This document shows, in pieces, positions 1 to 5,843 of a DNA stretch of 11,724 nucleotides. How positions within the stretch are numbered: the first letter of the stretch is position 1; each line of letters opens with the position of its first letter. The stretch is from an uncultured Eggerthella sp. GTDB lineage: Bacteria > Actinomycetota > Coriobacteriia > Coriobacteriales > Eggerthellaceae. The stretch is from NCBI GenBank assembly GCA_900548955.1, contig URMQ01000041.1, positions 1 to 11,724 of the forward strand, read 5' to 3'. The notes under the pieces were generated by a model that was given only the letters and a program-made list of their open reading frames with translations, had not been told where the DNA came from and did no database searches. Position numbers and translations under genes: made by a program.

Positions 1-35
1 ATTGCGAGCATGATAATTTCTCGAATATTTATAGT

Positions 36-56
36 ATTCTTGCGTACATTATAATT
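36..56. promoter_or_regulatory. Degenerate third operator-like site upstream of hipBA
   Basis: The right half (43-56) reads CGTACATTATAATT and resembles the right halves of the palindromes at 73-94 and 111-132 (CGTACGTAATAA...). The left half is poorly conserved. Its centre (45/46) is exactly 38 bp from the centre of the next palindrome, which is the main reason to take it seriously. It overlaps the -35 of the candidate promoter at 40-69. An operator role is inferred. Confidence 0.35.
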
Positions 57-69
57 TTGTAAATATAAT
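40..69 (+). promoter_or_regulatory. Candidate hipBA promoter
   Basis: A TTGCGT -35-like hexamer (40-45) is followed after 18 bp by a perfect TATAAT (64-69). Transcription would begin near 76, inside the palindrome at 73-94, so a bound repressor would block it. A second, weaker candidate is TTGAAT (108-113), N17, TTATGA (131-136), which overlaps the next palindrome. Either would place hipBA under operator control; I cannot choose between them from sequence alone. Confidence 0.45.
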
Positions 70-72
70 AGT

Positions 73-94
73 TTTTATTACGTACGTAATAAAA
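73..94. promoter_or_regulatory. 22-bp perfect palindrome, probable HipB operator
   Basis: TTTTATTACGT is followed directly by its exact reverse complement ACGTAATAAAA, giving a perfect 22-bp dyad centred at 83/84. HipB-type antitoxins are dimeric helix-turn-helix repressors that bind inverted repeats before their own operon, so an autoregulatory operator is the natural reading. A related imperfect dyad is centred 38 bp downstream. Confidence 0.65.
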
Positions 95-110
95 TGACAG
101 TATTTTATTG

Positions 111-132
111 AATTATGTCGTACGTAATAATT
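111..132. promoter_or_regulatory. Second operator-like palindrome of hipBA
   Basis: AATTAT-gt-CGTACG-ta-ATAATT is a 22-bp dyad with two mismatched pairs, centred at 121/122. It shares the CGTACGTAATAA half with the palindrome at 73-94, and the two centres are exactly 38 bp apart. Cooperative binding of HipB or HipBA dimers to the array is inferred. Confidence 0.6.
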
Positions 133-150
133 ATGAGATAGGAATTAATC

Positions 151-177
151 CGTGCCTTTTATGAACTGCATGGCACG
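151..177 (+). repeat. Inverted repeat in the hipB leader
   Basis: CGTGCC (151-156) and GGCACG (172-177) are perfect complements separated by 15 nt. They could form a hairpin in the leader RNA about 30 nt before the hipB start. There is no T-tract, so it is not an intrinsic terminator. Confidence 0.3.
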
Positions 178-208
178 ATTTAAATGAAAGTGAAACGGAT
201 GGAGCATT

Positions 209-439
209 ATGGATATATTTAATGCAGCTGATTTTGGAAATGCGGTTCGTACATACAGAAAGAAGCGTGGATTTACTCAGCAAGAATTGGCGGATTTTTC
301 TGGATGTAGTCTTATGTATATTTCGAATTTGGAGCGCGGTAAAGAAACGGCAGAGCTGGGTATTGCCTTGCGCGTGCTAGCTACGCTTAGTGTTGATTTA
401 AAAGCGTTCGATCGTAGGCAGGTTTCTCATGAAGCTTAA
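209..439 (+). CDS. hipB: HipB-like antitoxin, XRE-family repressor
   Basis: This 76-residue protein is almost entirely one Cro/C1-type helix-turn-helix domain (about residues 10-64). The helix pair is around T23-QQELADFSG and the recognition segment around MYISNLERG (36-44), the usual XRE pattern. In HipBA modules the antitoxin dimer binds and neutralises the HipA kinase and represses the operon. The ATG at 209 has a GGATGGAG ribosome site 4 nt upstream. The last 11 nt overlap the start of hipA in another frame, which implies translational coupling. Palindromes at 73-94 and 111-132 are its probable binding sites. The family call rests on the HTH signature and the adjacent HipA; the protein alone could be any small XRE repressor. 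Confidence 0.88.
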   Translation: MDIFNAADFGNAVRTYRKKRGFTQQELADFSGCSLMYISNLERGKETAELGIALRVLATLSVDLKAFDRRQVSHEA

Positions 440-1691
440 TATTAGCGTTCAACGGGAAGGTCAATATTATGATATCGGTGCAATAGAGACACTCCCAGGA
501 GTTGGAGGTGTTTTTTCGTATGATCAGTCATGGTTGGACGATCCGGCAACTAAGCCTCTTTCTCTGTCGCTTCCATTACAGAAAGAACCTTTCTCAGAGC
601 GAAAAATTAGGCCATATTTCGAAGGGCTTCTTCCTGAAGCAGATGCACGCAAATCGGTAGCGCGTGAAGTAGGAGTTTCTTCTAATAGTTATCTTAAGCT
701 TATAAGTGCTTTGGGATTTGAATGCATAGGGGCACTGCTTATTGTTGATTCTGATAATGAGGAATTATCATCAGAATTGCATCCAAGGTATAAGGAATTT
801 TCTCAAAAAGACTTTGACGACCTTTCACGTTCGGGTTATGGAAAGGCAGGAGAAATTATTGCTGACACCCGGCTTTCTTTGGCGGGTGGGCAATCAAAAG
901 TTGGACTATATCATGATCCGGAGAGCGACTCGTGGTGGCTTCCCATGGGAACGGCGCCATCGAATTACATTGCGAAACCTTATAGTAATCGTTTTCCAAG
1001 TCTTATAGAAAATGAGCTGTTCTGTTTATCTCTTGCGCGAGTTTGTGGAATCAAGACAGTAAACGCATGTAAAGCAAATACAGAGTATCCATTACTGCTT
1101 ATTGAACGATACGATCGAGTTCGCTCTGATTTGGCAAGTGATATAGAAGGGCATCCATTTTACGCTCGGCTGCATCAAGAGGATTTTGCTCAGGCCTTAG
1201 GAATTATTCCAACTAAGAAATACGAGGAGCATGCGTCAAATAAATATCTAGCTAAAATGGCAGACTTACTTAGACGCTATTCGGAAAATGCTGCAGCAGA
1301 TCTCTATAGTTTGTTCGAATTGCAACTTTTTAACTATTTAATCGGTAATTGTGATGCGCATTGTAAGAACTTCTCTATTATTCGCGATGCTAGTTGGCAA
1401 ACGCTCCGTTTAGCTCCCGCGTATGATCTGGTTTCTACTACGCTTTATCCTGAACTATCTCGGGTAATGGGAATGTATATAGGTTCAGAGCGTAAAATCG
1501 ATTACATAACGAAGGACCATTTCCTCGAACTTGCAAGAGAGATTAACATTGCACCTAAGTTAGCTAATCGTTGCATTGAGGAAATATGCGAAAAGATTAC
1601 CGACGAATCAATTTTGTCAGCTTGTGAAAACGAAACATCTGAAACAATATACCAAGGAGTTATTGGGCGGGTGAACCAGCTTGCGTGCTAA
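429..1691 (+). CDS. hipA: HipA-like serine/threonine kinase toxin
   Basis: This 420-residue protein is close to the usual HipA length (about 440). The N-terminal HipA_N-type part contains YFEGLLPE (63-70). The core has the P-loop-like segment RLSLAGGQSK (148-157), whose S150 matches the autophosphorylated serine of E. coli HipA. The catalytic motif GNCDAHCKNFS (306-316) places the catalytic Asp at 309, and LAPAYDLVS (328-336) supplies the metal-binding Asp at 333. All key kinase residues are therefore present. Known HipA toxins phosphorylate aminoacyl-tRNA synthetases, classically GltX, which halts translation and promotes dormancy; the substrate here is unknown. The start overlaps hipB by 11 nt with no strong ribosome site of its own, so expression probably depends on hipB translation. 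It is a full-length single-chain HipA, not a split HipBST arrangement. Confidence 0.93.
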   Translation: MKLNISVQREGQYYDIGAIETLPGVGGVFSYDQSWLDDPATKPLSLSLPLQKEPFSERKIRPYFEGLLPEADARKSVAREVGVSSNSYLKLISALGFECIGALLIVDSDNEELSSELHPRYKEFSQKDFDDLSRSGYGKAGEIIADTRLSLAGGQSKVGLYHDPESDSWWLPMGTAPSNYIAKPYSNRFPSLIENELFCLSLARVCGIKTVNACKANTEYPLLLIERYDRVRSDLASDIEGHPFYARLHQEDFAQALGIIPTKKYEEHASNKYLAKMADLLRRYSENAAADLYSLFELQLFNYLIGNCDAHCKNFSIIRDASWQTLRLAPAYDLVSTTLYPELSRVMGMYIGSERKIDYITKDHFLELAREINIAPKLANRCIEEICEKITDESILSACENETSETIYQGVIGRVNQLAC

Positions 1692-1735
1692 GAGCGAATC
1701 GTCAGATTAGTGGCGCTTTAAATAGACAGTAGCAC

Positions 1736-1773
1736 TTCAAACAAAAACGGCTTGGTTGCTAGAACCAAGCCGT
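1736..1773 (-). terminator. Intrinsic terminator of the tRNA-Leu gene
   Basis: ACGGCTTGGTT (1747-1757) and AACCAAGCCGT (1763-1773) form a perfect 11-bp stem with a 5-nt loop. Read on the minus strand the stem is followed by TTTTTGTTTG, a good terminator tail just after the tRNA 3' end. On the plus strand the hairpin lies 55 nt after hipA but the T-run there is distant, so it would serve hipA poorly. Confidence 0.88.
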
Positions 1774-1786
1774 CGCGCATTTTAAC

Positions 1787-1870
1787 TGGTGCCGGAGGCG
1801 GGATTTGAACCCGCACGTCTTTCGACAACGGTTTTTGAGACCGCCGCGTCTGCCGTTCCGCCACTCCGGC
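1787..1870 (-). tRNA. tRNA-Leu (anticodon CAA)
   Basis: The minus strand folds into a complete class II tRNA of 84 nt. The acceptor stem is GCCGGAG/CTCCGGC with discriminator A and an encoded CCA. The D-stem is GCG/CGC, and the anticodon stem GCGGT/ACCGT closes the loop CTCAAAA. The long variable arm has stem GTC/GAC around GAAA, and the T-arm is GCGGG-TTCAAAT-CCCGC. The anticodon CAA (1835-1837) reads UUG leucine codons, and the long variable arm with A73 agrees with leucine. It has its own promoter at 1881-1909 and a terminator at 1736-1773, so it is an independent transcription unit. Confidence 0.97.
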
Positions 1871-1880
1871 GCAGAAATGA

Positions 1881-1909
1881 ATTATACCTAACTTCTGCTA
1901 AAACGCCAA
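1881..1909 (-). promoter_or_regulatory. Promoter of tRNA-Leu
   Basis: On the minus strand TTGGCG (1904-1909) is followed after exactly 17 bp by a perfect TATAAT (1881-1886). Transcription would begin around 1874, about 4 nt before the tRNA 5' end, giving a very short leader. The A/T-rich stretch further upstream (1910-1943) could act as an UP element. A GCAGAA...TTCTGC inverted repeat (1871-1876 and 1893-1898) spans the -10. Confidence 0.75.
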
Positions 1910-1953
1910 AATATTTCTTAACAAATTCCAAAAATATAAGAAAGCATACCGAA

Positions 1954-1971
1954 CCAACAAACTACTGTTGG
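1954..1971. repeat. Small inverted repeat between tRNA-Leu and the aminotransferase
   Basis: CCAACA (1954-1959) and TGTTGG (1966-1971) are perfect complements around a 6-nt spacer. The surrounding gap (1871-2148) holds no credible gene. The repeat might be an operator or a chance hairpin; no function can be assigned. Confidence 0.25.
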
Positions 1972-2032
1972 AAGATGTTTTATGCGGCATGCGCCAAATA
2001 TCCAGCTTGAAGGTCGTCTAGCCGCTTCATTC

Positions 2033-2061
2033 TTGCTCGCACGCCAAGGGCGTTTCATAAT
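2033..2061 (+). promoter_or_regulatory. Candidate promoter of the aminotransferase-HAD operon
   Basis: TTGCTC (2033-2038), a 17-bp spacer and CATAAT (2056-2061) give a reasonable sigma-70-type promoter, about 80 nt before the start codon. A perfect 5-bp hairpin, ACGCC-AAG-GGCGT (2041-2053), fills the spacer and could be a regulator site. Based on hexamer matches only. Confidence 0.4.
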
Positions 2062-2148
2062 ACTAAGCTGTTAACTAATTACGGATAGAGAGTTATTTAT
2101 GCGCAGTTAGCATGTTTGCTTGTTTTAGACACAGGGGAGGAACCATTC

Positions 2149-3330
2149 ATGATTAATGAAAAAATGTATGGCTTGGGCGCAGAGCCTTCTGCTATTCGTG
2201 AATTATTCGCCTACGGCATGGCTCGTAAGGCGGAAATTGGCGATGACAAAGTATTCGACTTTAGCATTGGCAATCCCAGTGTTCCTGCTCCTGCAAAAGT
2301 TGCACAGACTATGCACGAATTAGCAGATTGGCCTCCTGCAGAATTGCATGCCTATTCTGCATCTGTTGGTTTGGACTCAACGCGTCAGGCTATTGCCGAT
2401 AACTTGAATCGTCGTTACGGCACCAATTACGCACCTCATAACTTCTATATGACTATGGGTGCTGCTGCGTGCCTTTCTTGCTGCATTCATGCAACCGTTC
2501 TTCCAGGCGATGAGGTTATCGTAGTTTCGCCTTACTTCCCTGAATACCGCGTTTGGATCGAGCAGGCACAGGGTGTTTGTGTGGAAGTTCCTGCACGCAG
2601 CGATAATTTCCAGATCGACATGGATGCTATGGATGCTGCCATCAACGAGCGTACCAAGGCGGTAATTATCAATTCTCCTAACAATCCTGTTGGTGCAGTT
2701 TATACGCGCGAAACGCTTGAGAATTTGGCAGCATTGCTTCACAAAAAGCGCGAAGAATTTGGTTCTGAGCTGTTCCTGATTTCCGATGAGCCCTATCGCG
2801 AGCTTGTTTATGACAACATCGAAGTTCCTTGGGTTCCTGATATTTATGACAATACGCTCATCTGCTATTCCTGGTCCAAGTCGCTTTCTTTGCCAGGTGA
2901 TCGCATTGGATATGTGTTAGTTCCTGATGAGGTACAGAATGCAGAGCACATTCAGAAAGCAATTTCTGGTGCAGGTCGTGCACTGGGCTATATTTGTGCA
3001 CCAGTATTTTTCCAGCGTGTTATTGAAAAATGCGTAGACGAGCCTGTAAACACTGAAGCGTATGCGAAAAATCGCGCTTTGCTTACCGAAGGTTTGGACA
3101 AGCTTGGCTATCACTACATTGCGCCCGATGGTGCGTTCTATTTGTGGATGAAGGCACTTGAAGATGACGCACAGGCATTTTCTGATCGTGCTAAAGAATA
3201 CGAACTGCTGCTTGTTCCTTCCGATAGCTTTGGTGTTGGTGGCTGGGTTCGCGTAAGCTACTGCATCCCTGAAGAGGTAATTCTCAACTCAATGCCTGCT
3301 TTTGAGGCACTGAAGAAAAGCTACGAATAG
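2149..3330 (+). CDS. PLP-dependent aminotransferase, fold type I (class I/II)
   Basis: A 393-residue enzyme of the aspartate aminotransferase superfamily that moves amino groups between an amino acid and a 2-oxo acid using pyridoxal phosphate. Visible family residues are the MGAAA phosphate-cup region (103-107), the NSPNNPVG motif (175-182), ISDEPY (211-216) with D213 for the cofactor pyridine nitrogen and Y216, the Schiff-base lysine K244 in YSWSKSLSLPG, and the carboxylate-binding arginine R368 in WVRVSY. I start at the ATG at 2149 because a strong GGGGAGG ribosome site lies 8 nt upstream; a TTG at 2116 would add 11 residues with no such signal. The substrate cannot be read from sequence; aspartate, alanine or aromatic acids are all possible. 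Its stop overlaps the next gene by one base, so the two are co-translated. Confidence 0.93.
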   Translation: MINEKMYGLGAEPSAIRELFAYGMARKAEIGDDKVFDFSIGNPSVPAPAKVAQTMHELADWPPAELHAYSASVGLDSTRQAIADNLNRRYGTNYAPHNFYMTMGAAACLSCCIHATVLPGDEVIVVSPYFPEYRVWIEQAQGVCVEVPARSDNFQIDMDAMDAAINERTKAVIINSPNNPVGAVYTRETLENLAALLHKKREEFGSELFLISDEPYRELVYDNIEVPWVPDIYDNTLICYSWSKSLSLPGDRIGYVLVPDEVQNAEHIQKAISGAGRALGYICAPVFFQRVIEKCVDEPVNTEAYAKNRALLTEGLDKLGYHYIAPDGAFYLWMKALEDDAQAFSDRAKEYELLLVPSDSFGVGGWVRVSYCIPEEVILNSMPAFEALKKSYE

Positions 3331-4019
3331 TGAAGAATTACAACGAACATGTCATCAAGGGTGCCATCTTTGATTGTGATGGCACCTTGCTTGATTCGCT
3401 CAATTCATGGCGTGGTTTGGAAGACGTGCTTTCTGACGCAGCACGTGTTCAGGTAACGCCAGAAGACCGCGCGCTGTTCACCACCTTTACTATTCCAGAA
3501 GTTGCCTGCTATTTTCATGAACACTACGGTTTGTTGCACAGTGTTGATGCGGTAATAGATTTCATTGACGACTACATGATGGATTATTATGCCCATCGAG
3601 CAAATGTGATCCCAGGTGTTCTGCCCTTTTTAGAGGCTTGCGCTCAGGCGGATGTCAGCATGTGTGTAGCTTCGTCAAGCGCGCAAAGGTATTTGCGGGC
3701 AGGCTTGAAAAGTGCTGGAATTGCTGAATACTTTCCGCACGTATTTTCCGTTGAGGATATTGGCTCCACAAAGCGTGAGCCGTTAATTTTTGAACACGCA
3801 CAAGAAGCACTTGGAACAGCGCGGGATACTACGTGGGGCATTGATGATTCGCTCTATGCGCTAGAAACGCTTAATAACGCAGGCTTTCCTTCTATCGCTA
3901 TATGTGGAGAAGATTCAAATGCGGCACTTTCCGAAGCGGAGAAAACCTGTGAATTTGCGGTAGCGCGCTTAGATGAATTGGTTATTCGCAACAGCGTTCT
4001 TGCTTTGGCGAATCTTTAA
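3330..4019 (+). CDS. HAD-superfamily phosphatase, subfamily IA
   Basis: A 229-residue Mg-dependent phosphatase or phosphomutase of the phosphoglycolate phosphatase/beta-phosphoglucomutase type. Motif I is FDCDGTLLDS with nucleophile D15 and acid/base D17; motif II is the serine in VASSS (around S115); motif III is K148 in TKREP; motif IV is GIDDS with D172 and D173. Residues 23-95 form an alpha-helical cap. The start is a GTG whose G is the last base of the aminotransferase stop (TAGTG), so translation should be coupled. All catalytic residues are present. The substrate is unknown; the tight pairing with an aminotransferase hints that both act on one metabolite, perhaps a phosphorylated amino or hydroxy acid, but this is inference. 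Confidence 0.9.
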   Translation: MKNYNEHVIKGAIFDCDGTLLDSLNSWRGLEDVLSDAARVQVTPEDRALFTTFTIPEVACYFHEHYGLLHSVDAVIDFIDDYMMDYYAHRANVIPGVLPFLEACAQADVSMCVASSSAQRYLRAGLKSAGIAEYFPHVFSVEDIGSTKREPLIFEHAQEALGTARDTTWGIDDSLYALETLNNAGFPSIAICGEDSNAALSEAEKTCEFAVARLDELVIRNSVLALANL

Positions 4020-4055
4020 TATCGCAAGTCTTTAATTTGACTGTTCTTGTTTAGC

Positions 4056-4075
4056 GGCTCTTTAAGGCTCTTTAA
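4056..4075. repeat. Tandem 10-bp repeat in the convergent gap
   Basis: GGCTCTTTAA occurs twice in direct tandem (4056-4065, 4066-4075), and TCTTTAA also occurs twice just upstream (around 4013 and 4029). This is the gap between the convergent HAD and TetR genes. I see no convincing terminator hairpin here, although the stretch to 4096 is T-rich on the plus strand. Confidence 0.4.
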
Positions 4076-4096
4076 TATAGTTGGTTTTCTTCTTTT

Positions 4097-4843
4097 TTAA
4101 TCTACTTGAGCAACAATATGCGCGTATACTCTGCGACCTTCACGCGCCACCTTTTCGAAATCAATATTTGGTTGAATGAGCGCAGGAATTACCGAAAGTG
4201 CACTCATATGACCAATATCTTCAGGTGAATGATTGTGCGCTGTATAACCAGAGTCGGTCAACAAAAGTTCGCCACGTTGCTTTGCATGGAAATGATGCTG
4301 CAGACCTTCATTGATTGAAGGAATAGTTACGGCGCGTTCGTCTGCAGCGCATTCGCAGAATTCGCCTTCTTTAATTCCACTTTCGATGACATTGAGCAGC
4401 GTGTGATAGAAGGTTTTGTAGTGCTCGTAGAACATCTTGAAAGACTTAGGCTTTTTACGAGCGGCACTTTCAACATCAATGAAATCCAAAGGTAATTCGC
4501 ACTTTTGCACTACATCCATCATGATCAAAGTATAGAGTTGCACCGTTCTGCTGTTGGTGAAAGACAAAAGTTCCTCCATGCTAGGAATTTCAATTTTAGG
4601 ATTAGAAATTTCTGCTAGTAGCGCTTCTTTTGAGGGGAAGTAATAATACAGCGAAGAAGGGTCCATCCCTATGCGGCGAGCCAACTCGCTGATAGAAGCT
4701 TTTGCGTAGCCCTTTTCGCGGAATAGATCGAAAGCGGTAGAAATGATACTATCGCGTGTAATGGAATGATCGTCTACGCCGTGCTTGTGGTGAGCGTTCT
4801 TGGTTGGCTTTTTGGTGGATTTGGCAACGCTGCGTGCAGTCAT
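4097..4843 (-). CDS. TetR-family transcriptional regulator
   Basis: A 248-residue DNA-binding regulator. The N-terminal TetR domain covers about residues 29-75: ITRDSIISTAFDLFREKGY, then the helix-turn-helix ISELARRIGMDPSSLYYYFPSKEALL (about 51-76), whose SSLYYYFPSKEAL ending is characteristic. The remaining 170 residues are the variable ligand-binding and dimerisation part and show no recognisable subfamily. About 27 basic, lysine- and histidine-rich residues precede the domain, a longer tail than usual. I choose the ATG at 4843; GGAAGGGA lies upstream of it but about 13 nt away. An in-frame ATG at 4882 and a TTG at 4915 would lengthen the tail without a better ribosome site. It is divergent from ferritin, and dyads at 4889-4908 and 4945-4963 are possible operators. 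The ligand is unknown. Confidence 0.88.
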   Translation of the reverse strand: MTARSVAKSTKKPTKNAHHKHGVDDHSITRDSIISTAFDLFREKGYAKASISELARRIGMDPSSLYYYFPSKEALLAEISNPKIEIPSMEELLSFTNSRTVQLYTLIMMDVVQKCELPLDFIDVESAARKKPKSFKMFYEHYKTFYHTLLNVIESGIKEGEFCECAADERAVTIPSINEGLQHHFHAKQRGELLLTDSGYTAHNHSPEDIGHMSALSVIPALIQPNIDFEKVAREGRRVYAHIVAQVD

Positions 4844-4888
4844 TTTTGTAAGCGGTCCCTTCCTTTTCCCCAGGTATAGCATTGAATG

Positions 4889-4908
4889 CTTGTTTGAATT
4901 GTAACAAG
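4889..4908. promoter_or_regulatory. Dyad upstream of the TetR gene
   Basis: CTTGTT (4889-4894) and AACAAG (4903-4908) are perfect complements across an 8-nt spacer, giving a 20-bp dyad of the size TetR dimers bind. It lies about 45 bp before the chosen TetR start and could mediate autorepression. Inference only. Confidence 0.35.
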
Positions 4909-4944
4909 AGTTCAATATTATTGGATTCTGGAACCTATTCTAGT

Positions 4945-4963
4945 TCGATACGGTTACTATCGA
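4945..4963. promoter_or_regulatory. Dyad in the TetR-ferritin divergent region
   Basis: TCGATA (4945-4950) and TATCGA (4958-4963) form a 19-bp inverted repeat with a 7-nt spacer. It sits just before a TATAAA box (4967-4972) that could be the ferritin -10, with only a poor -35 (TTCGAT, 4944-4949). A repressor here would cover that promoter. It is a candidate site for the divergent TetR protein or another regulator. Confidence 0.4.
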
Positions 4964-5054
4964 TTGTATAAAAGTAATGCATGGTTATCTTTTACTAGAT
5001 TGAAATAGTGCTGCATTGCTGTTACCGATGTCGTCTAAGAGAAAGTGATGTGAC

Positions 5055-5564
5055 ATGGACGCAAAAGTGTACGAATTACTCAACGATCAAATTAATAAGG
5101 AACTGTATTCTGCGTATTTGTACGTTTCCTTCGCTGATTATTACGAAGAAGAAGGCCTCTCTGGTTTTGCGAATTGGTACATGATCCAGGCAGCCGAAGA
5201 GCGCGATCATGCGCTGAAGATTCGTGATTACCTGCATGACAACGGCTGCAAGGTTGTTTTGGGCGAAATTGCTGCTCCTGATAAAACGTTTTCTAACTAT
5301 CTTGAGCCTCTTGAGGCAGGTTTGGAGCACGAAAAGTATGTAACGTCTTTGATCAACAATATTTACGCTGCTGCGTATGACGTGAAAGATTTCCGCACCA
5401 TGAAGTTCTTGGATCGGTTTATCGAAGAGCAGGGCGAAGAGGAAACCACCGCAGAAGATATGGTTACCAAGATGAAATTGTTTGGCTCTGACGCTAAAGC
5501 TCTTTATGATCTTGATCAGGAATATGCTGGTCGCACGGCTACGCCAATTGATAGTGCCGAATAA
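5055..5564 (+). CDS. Non-haem bacterial ferritin
   Basis: A 169-residue four-helix iron-storage protein that forms 24-subunit cages in the cytoplasm and oxidises Fe(II) for storage as a mineral core. The di-iron ferroxidase ligands match the FtnA pattern: E16 in NKELYSAYLY, E49 and H52 in AAEERDHA, E93 in EHEKY, and E125/Q126/E129 in FIEEQGEEE; the nearby Y23 is also present. Length is typical. No haem-binding methionine context of bacterioferritin and no Dps-type ligand layout is seen. The ribosome site is weak (AAGAGAAAG just upstream), but an in-frame stop shortly before ATG 5055 limits alternatives. It is transcribed alone: a TetR gene diverges upstream and a strong terminator lies downstream. 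Confidence 0.95.
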   Translation: MDAKVYELLNDQINKELYSAYLYVSFADYYEEEGLSGFANWYMIQAAEERDHALKIRDYLHDNGCKVVLGEIAAPDKTFSNYLEPLEAGLEHEKYVTSLINNIYAAAYDVKDFRTMKFLDRFIEEQGEEETTAEDMVTKMKLFGSDAKALYDLDQEYAGRTATPIDSAE

Positions 5565-5695
5565 ACTCGTTTAGCTGCTTATAACCAGATGCTGAAGCGG
5601 CAGATGCGCAGCAGCAGGTGCACAACGGTGTTCTTATATTTGCTGGGCGAATCGCAGAGCGGTTAGTCCTAGGATTGATCAAACTGTAATTGTTT

Positions 5696-5732
5696 AGACG
5701 CGGAATAATAATTCCGCGTCTTTCTTTTTCTT
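5696..5732 (+). terminator. Intrinsic terminator after ferritin
   Basis: AGACGCGGAAT (5696-5706) and ATTCCGCGTCT (5711-5721) form a perfect 11-bp stem with an AATA loop, followed by a T-rich tail (TTCTTTTTC...). It closes the ferritin transcript after a 131-nt untranslated stretch. Confidence 0.93.
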
Positions 5733-5774
5733 TTCTGTCTTTCGGGATATATAGTGTGTATTAGTTACAAGAAG

Positions 5775-5825
5775 CGACTAAGCGAACAGTCTGACCAAGT
5801 GAGCAGCCTGACTAAGCGAACAGTC
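5775..5825 (+). repeat. Three tandem copies of a 17-bp repeat
   Basis: The unit YGACYAAGYGARCAGYC repeats three times without gaps (5775-5791, 5792-5808, 5809-5825). Copies one and three are identical over 16 bp (GACTAAGCGAACAGTC); the middle copy differs by four transitions. The unit is not a multiple of three, which argues against a coding role even though a reading frame continuous with the next gene runs through it. The array ends 19 bp before the downstream ATG, so it lies in the leader or promoter region of the VOC gene. Confidence 0.85.
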
Positions 5826-5843
5826 ATGAGAGGGGATAGGGTA

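Noticed and set aside
1789..2010. A 73-codon plus-strand frame beginning MPEAGFEPARLSTTVFETAA
   Set aside because: It is the antisense reading of the tRNA-Leu gene; this peptide pattern is a well-known artefact of tRNA complements, and the rest has no ribosome site or family resemblance.
2377..2742. A 121-codon minus-strand frame inside the aminotransferase
   Set aside because: It lies wholly antisense to a gene with a complete set of catalytic motifs, and its translation resembles no family.
5589..5669. A 26-codon frame starting at the ATG at 5589
   Set aside because: It has no ribosome site and lies in the ferritin 3' untranslated region; the possible remnant coding signal there is in another frame.
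5775..5825. A CRISPR array
   Set aside because: The units are directly abutted with no spacers and are only 17 bp long, so this is a simple tandem repeat.
5754..5843. An N-terminal extension of the VOC protein
   Set aside because: It would read through a 17-bp tandem repeat and lacks a ribosome site, while ATG 5844 has AGAGGGG at ideal spacing.
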